DNA of 64,000 nt. Source: Mytilus trossulus. Its lineage: Eukaryota > Mollusca > Bivalvia > Mytilida > Mytilidae. The stretch is from the NCBI RefSeq assembly GCF_036588685.1, contig NC_086375.1, positions 8,983,916 through 9,047,915 of the forward strand, given 5' to 3'. Both the position numbers and the translations under genes were made by a program. This document shows positions 26,401-61,393 of this stretch, piece after piece (positions within the stretch are counted from its first letter, which is position 1; each line of letters opens with the position of its first letter). The notes under the pieces are model-generated. The model saw only the letters and a list, made by a program, of their open reading frames with translations. It was not told the DNA's origin and ran no database searches.

Positions 26401-29400
26401 ATAGGTAAAAAAAAAATTGGCTGAGTTATGTGCCTTCCCCATTCAGATTTTTTTACTTGTATATGTTTAAAAAATCATCCTTTCTTCTTTTCTTGAATTC
26501 TGAATATTTCTTTGCTCTAATCGAATTTTAAATTGTGTACCCTTTGAAGATGTCTATACTAATCATTCAAGTGTAATTTCATGGACAATGAAAGTCCCAT
26601 TTGTCTGTTATCTTCTTAAACACTGCTCATTTACAAGCCCCAAACAGGGATGTATATATATATAGGTCCTTGCCCCAAAAGAGCAATTTTTGATTGCATT
26701 GCACAAATATACAAGATCTTTGCTCAATCAGTTTCTTTGATGAATTAATGAGATGAAACTTTGAACTTTAATGAAAAAATTTGAGCAAACCTGGGAAAAA
26801 ATTTTAAAGGCATGATTTTACATCTCAATACTTGAGAATTTTTGTGGGATTGTAAGAATAATTTACTTGTACAACTAAATTTTTCAGAAAATTAAGGGGA
26901 GATTATTCAAACATTATTTATTTACTTATAATGTGTATATTTTTTTCACTTCTTCAAGTAAATAAAATACACTTGTACAAGTAGTACCCCTGACTGACTG
27001 TACTGTTCTGAGAAAGGAAATTATCAGTCACATAAATCAAAAGAAAATTTTGTAAAATAGCAATAAACACATACAACCATTTCTCACAACAATTTAAGTG
27101 TTAAGCTACTAACAACCAATTTTGTTTCTCGCAGAAATTTGTGATGTCTATATTTAGTATTTAGATTTTATAAAAAGTTGAAAAGTATAGAGGTCACTTA
27201 AAAGAATTACTAATTCATAATGTATATCATGTATATATTTATATAGCCAAAAAAACAAAAAACCAAAGGGATTATAAAATTTTAAGTAAAAGTTTGAGAT
27301 GTGAGTAGATGATATCCCTTCAACATGCAGCTTAGGTTTTATGCATTGGACTATTATATAGAAAAAAATGTAAAAAGAGGGTTCACCATTGTATTTGATC
27401 AAATTAACATATCAACATTAAACATGATAGACTTGATTTTTCAACTGTCAAAACATATTCTTTATTATAATTCAATGAATTTTACTCTATTAAAAAAAAA
27501 GATTTAAAATACAAGTATTCTTTGAATATCTGACTGTTTCCAATGATAAATACTTAAATTATATTTCAGATATTTAGTGTGTGAAGTTGTAACAGACGGC
27601 AGGAAACCAGAGTTTCAACAGATGGATTTTCTTCGTTGTTTGAAAGATGCAGTATCAAAATATCATGGAGATTATGGCACAGGGTCTATTATGACTTCAT
27701 TATTTGGTATATATAAAAAAGAAGATGTGGTATGATTGCTAATGAGACAACTATCCATAAAAGACCAAAAATTACACAAACATTAACAACTATAGGTCAC
27801 ACAATATGAATGTTTTTATTTCAGTAGCATATATATTCGAGCTTCCATTAAATCATTAAAATAACTGATTCAGTTATTGTATAAAATAAACTTGTATTGT
27901 AGTAGTAAGCAATTTTTCAAGACCTTAGCAAGTGGTCTTCTTCAGTTTCTAAAATAAATTCTAATATGACGTCCTTATTACGCTTTGTAAACAAAGCCGT
28001 GTTCTAATGAGAATAAAAAAAATGTTTGACACATGCGCACGAACTTACTGTGTATATTAACGTTATTTCCATCGTTATCCTTTAAAATCTATACATTTAA
28101 GCAGCTAGCATAAACTTTTATTATATATATTTTTTATAAAACGACATATATTTACCCTGCTCGTAGTTTTTAAACTTATCAAATATGAAATGTAATGCAC
28201 AGACTCCTTGGGGAGGAAACGGGAAAAGCCAAACATTTTTACGGTATTTTTGTACGCTTCGACCTATAAAAATACTGTATTTGTCCTATTAGAATCGAAA
28301 TAATTCCTTCGTGTCATGCTCTATGCTCATTTTAACATGGGTAGGCATTATATTTGACCACATTTTACACCTCGCTAACGCTCAGTGTAAAATATCGACA
28401 AATATAATGCCTACCCATGTTAAAATGAGCATAGAGCATGACACGAAGGAATTATTTCTTAACTGTAACAGTACTGAATGATTCAGTTCTCATGTAATTG
28501 CATTTTTCTCTAATTAGCAGTTGTAATATGTACATACAAACATGAAGGTCTATATCATGTTTATGGCAGGGTCTTCCATTCTGAATTATTTTTTTTGCTC
28601 ATTGTTGCATTCTCTGTATTTTTGGTTCTTTTTCTCTATTTGTATCATTTAAACATGAATGTTCATTTATTTCAGTTAAGTATTTTAACCCAGAGACTGG
28701 GATCATTATCATACGAGTGAAACGTGGATGTCATCTGATGATCCAGACAACTTTAACCTTTATGACAAAGGTCAAAGATTGTGAAGTCATGTTACATACT
28801 ATTCACATAGGAGGTTAATATTTGTTATAATATTTTGGAGTCTTTTTCTTTGTGTTAGAACTCCATTTGAATTTGATTAGCCTAATATATAACTACCAGT
28901 ACTTTAAATATAAATCAGGCTGTCTATGAGAGAGATAATTACAAGAAACTTCTTCTCATCATATCTTTGTAACTTTCAACAGTCCATTATTTCATTCAGA
29001 ATTTGTAAACCCATAACCAAAATGTGACAAACAACAGAAACATGGAAAATATTTAATACCTTTTACATAATATGTATAAAAGTAGACATATGAAACAGCA
29101 AACCAAACAAACATCCAAACAAAATCTAGAGGTCAAAATACAGTTATCAACAATCTATAGATATGGTGTCCAGATCTTATGGAAAGCTCTAAATTACCTA
29201 AAAGATGGCCTGTTTATTGGACTTGATTTGGTCATTGATAATCTTGGACTAGGCATATACCTATTATACTGGGTTTCTCAAAACATTAGGCTACTGGATA
29301 CCATTTATCCAGGTATATTTTGATAAAATTTAATCTGTGATTAAAATTAATGGTAACTATGTCCCAGAAATCAAAATGTGTTTTTTCTTTCATAATAATT

Positions 29401-30975
29401 GAGTACAAGGATATTTTGACTTTCAAGTATCTAAAGGAACTTGATTTTATGATATTATATTTTTCTTGTTTTTTTTCAGGTACACTGAAGTCCTGCCAGA
29501 AATTTCTGATCAGATATCATCAAAAACAGCTAGCTACGTCACTGAAACAATGTAAAACTAAAGGTTAGTAAAACTATAATTGGGGATATTTTGTAAAATT
29601 GAGAATGGAAATGAGGAAAGGGACAACAACCCAACTAAAGAGCAGAAACAGTTCAAGGCCACCAATGTTAATTGCTTATAATATTGTATTTACAGTAATT
29701 ATTTTCAGTGATTGACTTTTCATCGTCTTTTGTCAAATTAATTATAATGTTGATCAGAGAATTTTGTGATTTATTCCCAACTTTTTTACTCTTTGAGATG
29801 ACCTTTGGTACCGTGAAGACATCTGTACATTGTTGAAGACTATACATTAATTACATCAAGAGGTCTTTTGGATTTTAATGTACATGTGTCAAATTTGCTG
29901 TCTCATTGATGATTACCCAAACACTTTTTGTCGAGCCTTCGACTTTAGTTGAAAAAGCGAGACTAAGCGATCCTACATTCGTTGTCGTATCTGGTGGCGT
30001 CCACAAATATTCACTCTGTGGTTAAAGTTTTTGAAAATTTAATAACTTTCTTAAACTATACTGGATTTCTAACCAATTGGACAGAAGCTTGTTTATGATC
30101 ATAAGATGGAATCCAGAAGTATTTTGTAGAAATGAAATTCCATTTTTTCAATATTTTACTTGTAAATGGACTTAGTTTTTCTGCGGGGAAACATTACATT
30201 CACTCTGTGGTTAAAGTTTTTAAAATTTTAATAACTTTCTGAAACTATCCTGGGTTTGTACCAAACTTGGACAGAAGCTTGTTTATGATCATAAGATAGT
30301 ATCCAGAAGTAAATTTTGTAAAAAAATAAATCCATTTTTTCCATATTTTACATTTGAATGGACTTAGTTTTACTTCCAGTTAACATTACATACGTGTAAA
30401 GTCTGCAGTTAAAGTTTTTAAAGCATTTATTAGATTCATAAACTATGCTGGATTTTTACCAAACTTGGACAGAAGATTCTTACAATCAAAAGATTGAATC
30501 AAGAGGAATATTTTATTGATTTTTTTCCTCATTTTTGTTGAGCCTGCCATTTACAGCAAAAGTAGGCGAGACACTGGGTTCCGCGGAACCCTACAATTTT
30601 TTTTATTGATAGTTGCTCGAAAGAGACTGAATTTGCAATATATATGCTTAGGTTTTATTTTCTGTTATTTGATCTACAAATAGTCTGTTAGTGTCCATTT
30701 GATTTTTTTTCCTAAATGTGACACAGATTCCAAACATATAGATAAAAAATTCATAGGTGTGTTTTAATTTATTCCAAATGGGAGAGTAAAATGGAGCATT
30801 CAGCTCAGATCTATATGAGGAATATTTATTTCAACCATTGTTTTCAGTATTTCTTTACTTTTTCTTTTCAGAAGAGAAAACTGTTGTAGGAAAAGCTGTC
30901 AAAAGAAGTGATGCCATTGTGAAAGCCAGTAATCTGAAAAAACTGGAGCTGAATATATTGTCAGATGTTACTTGA
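23469..30975 (+). CDS. POP5: POP5, RNase P / RNase MRP protein subunit
   Basis: Coding exons 23469-23488, 27570-27706, 28676-28813, 29480-29563 and 30872-30975 join in frame to 160 residues, close to the 163 of human POP5. Landmarks are the MVRFKNRYLVCE start, NPETGIIIIRVKRG, LHTIHIGGTLKSCQKFLIRY and a charged C-terminal tail. POP5 is a core protein of nuclear RNase P (tRNA 5' maturation) and RNase MRP (rRNA processing), where it pairs with RPP20/25-type partners around the catalytic RNA. All introns are GT-AG. The first exon carries only 20 nt and I located it by its conserved start, in-phase donor and position. The gene is divergent from ABCB10-like and convergent with KMO. Orthology is strong; expression is not shown. 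Confidence 0.92.
23561..25350 (+). mobile_element. 5'-truncated LINE (non-LTR retrotransposon) with open reverse transcriptase
   Basis: A 536-residue open frame (23561-25171) encodes a reverse transcriptase fragment: ACFIDFKKAFD at residues 25-35 (catalytic Asp 29), GVRQGDNLSP at 85-94, the catalytic YADD at 127-130 and NTNKTKILVF after it. Near the C-terminus a CX2C...HX4C cluster (CDKC ... HFLIEC) is the zinc-binding tail common in LINEs. The fingers region and upstream endonuclease are missing, so the copy is 5'-truncated, as target-primed insertions usually are. The 3' end has AATAAAA and an (ATTCT)n tail at 25330-25349. No stop or frameshift interrupts the retained part, which suggests a recent insertion. 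It lies in POP5 intron 1 on the same strand. The clade is not resolved by eye. Confidence 0.9.
25434..25557. mobile_element. Small fold-back MITE, copy 1
   Basis: Inverted ends TAGTCCAAATAATTATGACG and, reverse-complemented from the right, TAGTCCAAATAATTATTAAG, continuing into TCTGGCAAG / TTTGGCAAG. The interior is itself partly palindromic (GGGACGCCTGCC / GGAAGGCATCCC). A second copy is at 33965-34043. Preceded by C- and G-homopolymer runs at 25381-25425. Confidence 0.75.
26337..26996. mobile_element. Fold-back element in POP5 intron 1
   Basis: CAGTCAGGGGTACTACTTGT begins the left arm; the right end is its complement (ACAAGTAGTACCCCTGACTG). ATTTTATTTACTTGTA-type inner arms also pair. About 660 bp with no coding content. 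Confidence 0.75.
27570..27706 (+). CDS. POP5: POP5 exon 2
   Basis: 137 nt after acceptor TATTTCAG. Encodes RYLVCEVVTDGRKPEFQQMD and then FLRCLKDAVSKYHGDYGTGS before donor TTTG|GTATAT. Confidence 0.93.
27712..27805 (-). repeat. SINE-like family B fragment
   Basis: Begins a few bases after the POP5 exon 2 donor with AAAAAAGAAGATGTGGTATG and includes GAGACAACTATCCATAAAAG and TTAACAACTATAGGTCAC, matching the minus-strand family B copy that starts at 48423. Confidence 0.65.
28297..28458. repeat. Near-perfect palindrome, fold-back copy 2
   Basis: Arms of about 59 bp read identically on both strands: GAAATAATTCCTTCGTGTCA on the left and its complement TGACACGAAGGAATTATTTC on the right. They flank a 40 bp centre containing CCTCGCTAACGCTCAG, the loop core shared with 15300-15458. 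Lies in POP5 intron 2. Confidence 0.85.
28676..28813 (+). CDS. POP5: POP5 exon 3
   Basis: 138 nt after acceptor TTTCAG. Encodes VKYFNPETGIIIIRVKRGCH through TIHIGG; donor GGAG|GTTAAT. Confidence 0.94.
29480..29563 (+). CDS. POP5: POP5 exon 4
   Basis: 84 nt after acceptor TTTTTTCAG. Encodes TLKSCQKFLIRYHQKQLATS and LKQCKTK, matching the conserved CQKFL helix; donor AAAG|GTTAGT. Confidence 0.94.
29592..29665 (-). repeat. SINE-like family A fragment
   Basis: AATTGAGAATGGAAATGAGG and GACAACAACCC are the reverse complement of the family A 3' end. Located in POP5 intron 4. Confidence 0.5.
29929..30595 (+). mobile_element. Helentron-like (HINE-type) element in POP5 intron 4
   Basis: Starts TTGTCGAGCCTTCGAC; near the far end AGGCGAGAC is an imperfect complement of GTCGAGCCT, followed by a strong hairpin GGGTTCCGCGGAACCC. 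The interior holds three degenerate units of about 180 bp (CTCTGTGGTTAAAG, ACAGAAGCTTGTTTATGATC). A terminal repeat at one end, subterminal at the other, plus a 3' hairpin is the Helentron layout. The bases after the hairpin (TACAA) do not give a clean CTRR end. Confidence 0.5.
30872..30975 (+). CDS. POP5: POP5 exon 5 and stop
   Basis: After acceptor TTTTCAG, encodes a Lys/Glu-rich tail EEKTVVGKAVKRSDAIVKAS and stops with TGA at 30973-30975. The tail is the least conserved part of the family. Confidence 0.88.
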
Positions 30976-31140
30976 TATGGGTTTAATAGTCAAAGAGAAT
31001 AGAAAAGTATGAAGAGGCTAACCATTAAAAAATAAACTGTCCAATTGAAATGTGATGCTTGAACCAGAAAATAACATTGATTTTTTGGTGACTGTACTGA
31101 ACTCAGACGTTATTGTTCAATATGCAAATGAAGACATGTT

Positions 31141-31146
31141 AATAAA
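31141..31146 (+). terminator. POP5 polyadenylation signal
   Basis: AATAAA 166 bp after the POP5 stop codon, the first canonical signal downstream; implies a short 3' UTR ending near 31165. Confidence 0.6.
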
Positions 31147-33218
31147 GATTGAATCATGTAAATTTTAGAGTAGTAATACTATAAATGAATCAATAATTTG
31201 TTTGTTTGTTTGTTGCCACTATCAGCACTCTTTCCTGGGAGACTGAGGACTTTTTCCTGTACTATTTCAGGAATATGACAGTTGTTATCCATTTGTTTGA
31301 GCTTTCAATTTTGTCATTTGATTAGGACTTTCCATTTTGAATTTTCCTCAGTGTTCAGATTTTTTGTTAATTTACTTTTTTCCATTTTTAATCTGTAATT
31401 CTCAAGGGGAGATAAGTATTTTTTCGGGGTAGATGGTTTCCCTTTGTAAGCAAATGCAAAGTTCTTGTTTTACTATGCTGAGCATTGAGTAATTTACATT
31501 TACTTTAAATGATATTCACTTGTGTTTATTTTGTTTAATTTTAAATGATATTGTTGACTGCTTTTCTATTTTCACTCATGACAATAAATTTTACATAAAT
31601 AATTCTTCGAATTCACTGCCACTATATCAGATTATAAGTTTATTTTTCAATAAATATATACAACTAGTATAGCAATTAATTATCTAAATCTAAGACATTT
31701 CAATATATGTAAACAGTGTTCTAGTACAAATGTTTCAAATTTTTGTAATCTATAAACTGAACGTATTTTTGTCCATTCCTGAAAAATCACAATAATAAAT
31801 GCATACAATAATTTCTGAGTTTACAATATTCAAATGTCAATAACTTTTCCATTGATTCAAAGGCAGACGACAGACATTTGGCCAAGATGAACTTAATTTA
31901 TTTTTACTATCATGCTGTACAGAATTTTTTATAAAGCAAAAGTGCTGTCGTTGACCTAATTGATTATTTTTTTATCATCGATAGTGAAAAAACTCAAATT
32001 ATAAACAACACAGAAAAATACAATATTTTTATGATTTGTTTTTTAAATTTTTAAAGAAGTCAAACAGACTATAATTAATAACTGAATTTGACCTGCATTA
32101 AATAATTGTCCACAGGCAAATGGAATGTCTAAAAAGAAACCTGAGAAAGTATGCATCAAATAATTGTTTACAGAACAAAAACATACAAGAATTTAATATG
32201 CTAAGATTATATTTTTAACAACTAACATTTATCTTTTACAATAAACTGTAAATCATCAATAATGCTGTTTTCTGTGTACATAATATGGTGATCAATTACT
32301 GACTAGTTTTGAGTTATAACACAACAATTCCATATATGGAAAACTCAGAAACAGCAAATTTTCTTAATTTCTTATTATATTTTGAATGGATATACAATCT
32401 AAACGTAACTAAAATACATAAAAGAGTAAACTATACTACTTTATAATAAAGTAAAACAGATTTAAAAGATCGAGATTGAATAATACTGCAATAACTGACA
32501 TTCATTCATTAATAAAATATAATTCATAATATTTAACATGGGAGATAACTCTATTTGCCTTTTTGTTTCTAGAAAAAATATGTCAAAGCATTTCTTGATG
32601 TCAGTATCCAGTGTAAGTCATATAAAGATGGATTTTCTTATATGCTTCTGATTTCACACTACTCATAGACGATTACCCCACTAATGTTAGACTGTTAAAA
32701 GATCCACTACAAATTAGATATTTTGTGTTCTTTATTGCATAAATGTGACAATAGGTTTTTTAAAAATATAACATAGAATTAAAATTTTGATAGCACTATT
32801 GATATATGCACCATTTTTTTAAATCCTAATATCAATTCTAATATTTTTGTCATTTAAGTAAGTTGTTCAGCAATTACACTAATAAATGCACACAAACTTC
32901 TAAAACAATTTACTGCACCAAATAATAGTACCGGTAATGATACACATTTTACAATCTTGCACATAAAAAAATTCTCAGATAAAATAATTTTATTTCATTC
33001 TGAATATTTGAAGCACTAGAAATGCAATTGTTTTCTAATAGTGACAACTGAAAATACATTAATATTAGACTGCAAAAAATGTAGTTCTACAAAACCAGTA
33101 AATGCAAATATGGCCCCTATTCATTCCATCAAGTGCATATATTTTTTTTATTAAGTTAAAGTAATAAAAATGGCAGTGCATTAAAAGCACGTCAATTAGT
33201 AAAAAATTCAAAACAGAT
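31147..33218. other. Intergenic AT-rich interval between POP5 and KMO
   Basis: Tail-to-tail interval. Very AT-rich, with no frame or repeat ends I can support. It may include the distal KMO 3' UTR on the minus strand, but no single polyadenylation signal can be chosen. Confidence 0.5.
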
Positions 33219-34922
33219 TAGGCCACTTTTTTTTTATTAGTTGGTTTACGGATCCGCCGACCCTGTTTTTCACGATATTGAAATAAAAATAAAAACGATT
33301 TTGAAGATTTTTTTTAATTCCGCCGACCTTTTTCTGTTTGAAGAAGTACAAATAAAAATAAAAACATGATTAAAAAGATCGGTCTTTCTTCTTCCAGTCG
33401 GAATACCCTCGGAAATCCCGTGCGGTTCCCTGTTCAGTGAACGTTTCATGATGATCTAATGTGGTGAAAAGGAACCAGTTGAAAGGCGGTTCCCTGTTCA
33501 GTCAACGTTTCATCATGATTTAATGCGGTGAAAAGGAACCAGTTGAAAATGGAGGCAACTTCCAAGCAAGGAACGAAGCTCATAAACTCGGCAATCAATG
33601 TTACACGCAGGACTTCGGGAAAGTTCGGATAGCCGACAACCTTGCTTCAGAAGTTGAAATGGAGGACCAGATACGATTTTAATATTGTTGCCTTGGAGAT
33701 TTTCGGTGTAAATCTTAACGGTTGAACAAAATAAACATCGCAGTCATGAATAATAAAAATGAAAATTATTTTTGAGATGGTTTGGGAAGTTTGGTTTAAA
33801 AGGTCGAACAACCGCTAATTTGAAACCTTGTTTTAGACTGTCAGTGAGGTTGACGGCGGGTCAACTTTGGTTTAAGTGTTGATCAGAAAGTCTGAAACCC
33901 GTCGAAAGGGGTTGTTTTAGTTTCTTGAGGATTGAGCTGCATTTGTCATTACATATATGAGGTACAAATAATTATGACGTCTGGCAAGGCTTTCTGGCAT
34001 CCAAGATTTGTTTTAAATAGCCTTGCCAGACGTCACTTAATTTAAGGGAAGAATCTTTTAACTTGCTGCCAGGGATGGGTGTCTGATTAATTGGCCTTAT
34101 TATATAAATACCTAAATACCATCCCACCGTACTCATTAAGATTTAATGGAACAGAGATGGGAAATGGTGGACAAGATCCCAACACAAAATCAGAAGATGT
34201 ATTACTGTAATAGAATGTCTGACAATTAAAATCACTTCAACATTTATAAAAAGGGACAATCCCAGAACACTTCGAGATATAAGCTTATACTTTATAAATA
34301 GCAGTGTAAAATAGCATAAAAAGTCTAAGAAGGACATGTTTTAATGTACCACATATGAATGTATATGACATGCAGAGCGCATATGGTATTTCCTCAATAA
34401 GATTGTATTTTGTTATGAGGAATTTTGTCACTCCCTGATCTAAATTTGATAAATAAATACACAGAACAAAGAGAAATGCAATTGGAAAAGACACTTCCCT
34501 TTCATCAGGGACATGGTTTCATCAATCTACATTGACATTGGACTCCTTGTAACACATTAAATTTAAATTGAAACAGCAAGAATCAATACCAAATTATGAA
34601 ACGATCTGCATACATGTTAAGTACAAAATGCATAATACTATCATATCTATCTATCTATCTTCCCGTCAAGGAGTGGACTCATTTTTGAGTGTATATACTC
34701 CAGCGATTATATTACTATTATATAGAGTAATGTCATTGTTTGTTTCTCTCCATTTTTGGTTAAAAAAAAAAAGTATTAATTCCAATTTTTATTTTTATTT
34801 ATTTTTCGACCTCCTACCCTACATTTTTTCATTGTTTTTATATTTAATTTTTTTTCGACCTCCTACCCTTCCTTTTTTAAGAAGAATCCCGTAAACCAAC
34901 TAATAAAAAAAAAGTGGCCTTA
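33219..34922. mobile_element. 1.7 kb DNA transposon-like element with long inverted ends
   Basis: The left end TAGGCCACTTTTTTTTTATT, then AGTTGGTTTACGG, is matched by the reverse complement of the right end, giving inverted repeats of about 35 bp. Inside, TTCCGCCGACC/CGACCTCC blocks recur at both ends. A direct duplication of about 70 bp (GGTTCCCTGTTCAGT...) lies at 33423-33545. No transposase was found. The small MITE at 33965-34043 is nested inside. Confidence 0.7.
33965..34043. mobile_element. Small fold-back MITE, copy 2 (nested)
   Basis: AAATAATTATGACGTCTGGC at the left pairs with GCCAGACGTCACTTAATTT at the right around a short centre. Same family as 25434-25557, inserted in the larger 33219-34922 element. 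Confidence 0.7.
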
Positions 34923-35678
34923 AACAAGTATTGAACAGGGTAATACATTTTGTACAATGGAATTTTCTGTCAAAGAATTCATTAGCATATGTAAAATAAT
35001 GGAATGTTTGTGGAAAAATTATTACAATACATACAAAAATCAAGATACATGTCCATCCTAACAATATTCCGACAAAGTCAGTATTACAGAAAATAAGGTG
35101 ACCGACTGCACATGTTTCTTAAAAACAAAAAAATGCATCACAATTTCAAACTCTTCCTACATTTGCTTAGTCTATTGATTTCTTACTTGCCTAGCCATTT
35201 TGAAGAATCCCATATTAATGATATTTTTCATGATAGTTGCTTCATGACTAATAGCTATATCCGTAGGTAATTTTGAGAAGAAAAACTTGTGTTTGCAGCA
35301 CTAATCTGATACATATGTAGCCAAAGGTGGTGGTGGGGATCAGACAAGCCCCACCCCCTTCCCCCTTGAAAATTAAATAATGTTATTAGAGACTATCATA
35401 TTGAGATTCACTTTGAAGTGTAACAATCTAAAGACGAGATTCACATTGAAATTTGTCTATTACCATCAGAGCACCATTAGCCACGAATAACCACAACCCT
35501 ACTACCCTCTCCTCAGGGACACCTTAGCTACAGGTAGTACATGTATAAACATAGTCCCTAATGATGAAAATAAAACTTTACAAAAGTTTATGTCCAGGTA
35601 AATCATTTTATATCTAATCATTAAAAAAAAAACATTATATGTGAACATTGGTGGATGAAAATAGTTTATAAAACAAAT

Positions 35679-36083
35679 GGTCCGAGTACACAGTTATCGT
35701 CCTTTGATTTTCGTTGTCCATGAATATAGTCCTTAGTGTGGACAGTGTGTTACTTGTCAATTTTTGTTATACCCCTTCCAAATTTATTTCTCCATGTTTA
35801 ATGCCTCATATAGCAAGTTGGGGGGTGAAATGACATTGAAAAAAGTGATAAGGTCCAGCTGAAAAAGGTAAAAAATTAGCACTTCTGAAGCTGTCAAAAG
35901 ATTTCAAGACCCCCTTAACATAAAATTGTCCATAATGAAGTTTTCTATAATTTTGATATAATCTGTCCCAAAAGTAGTACAACACAGTGTAAAAATATTA
36001 TTGAGAAAGCGCAGATGGGATTTTTTTAATTTTCATTTATTGTCTAAAAGCAATGCACTACGAAATAACTGTGTACTCGGACC
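35679..36083. mobile_element. MITE next to the KMO 3' end
   Basis: Exact inverted ends GGTCCGAGTACACAGTTAT / ATAACTGTGTACTCGGACC, 405 bp apart. No coding content. It begins about 110 bp past the KMO stop codon, so it is probably transcribed within the KMO 3' UTR. Confidence 0.8.
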
Positions 36084-36191
36084 AAATTAACATATTTTTG
36101 ATTTCCATAAATTCTATCATCAAATAGTATTTGATTTTTGTTTTTTATCAAAATGTACAATCACCATGACAACTAGGCAAGAGTTATAAGA

Positions 36192-61393
<25,202 letters not shown>

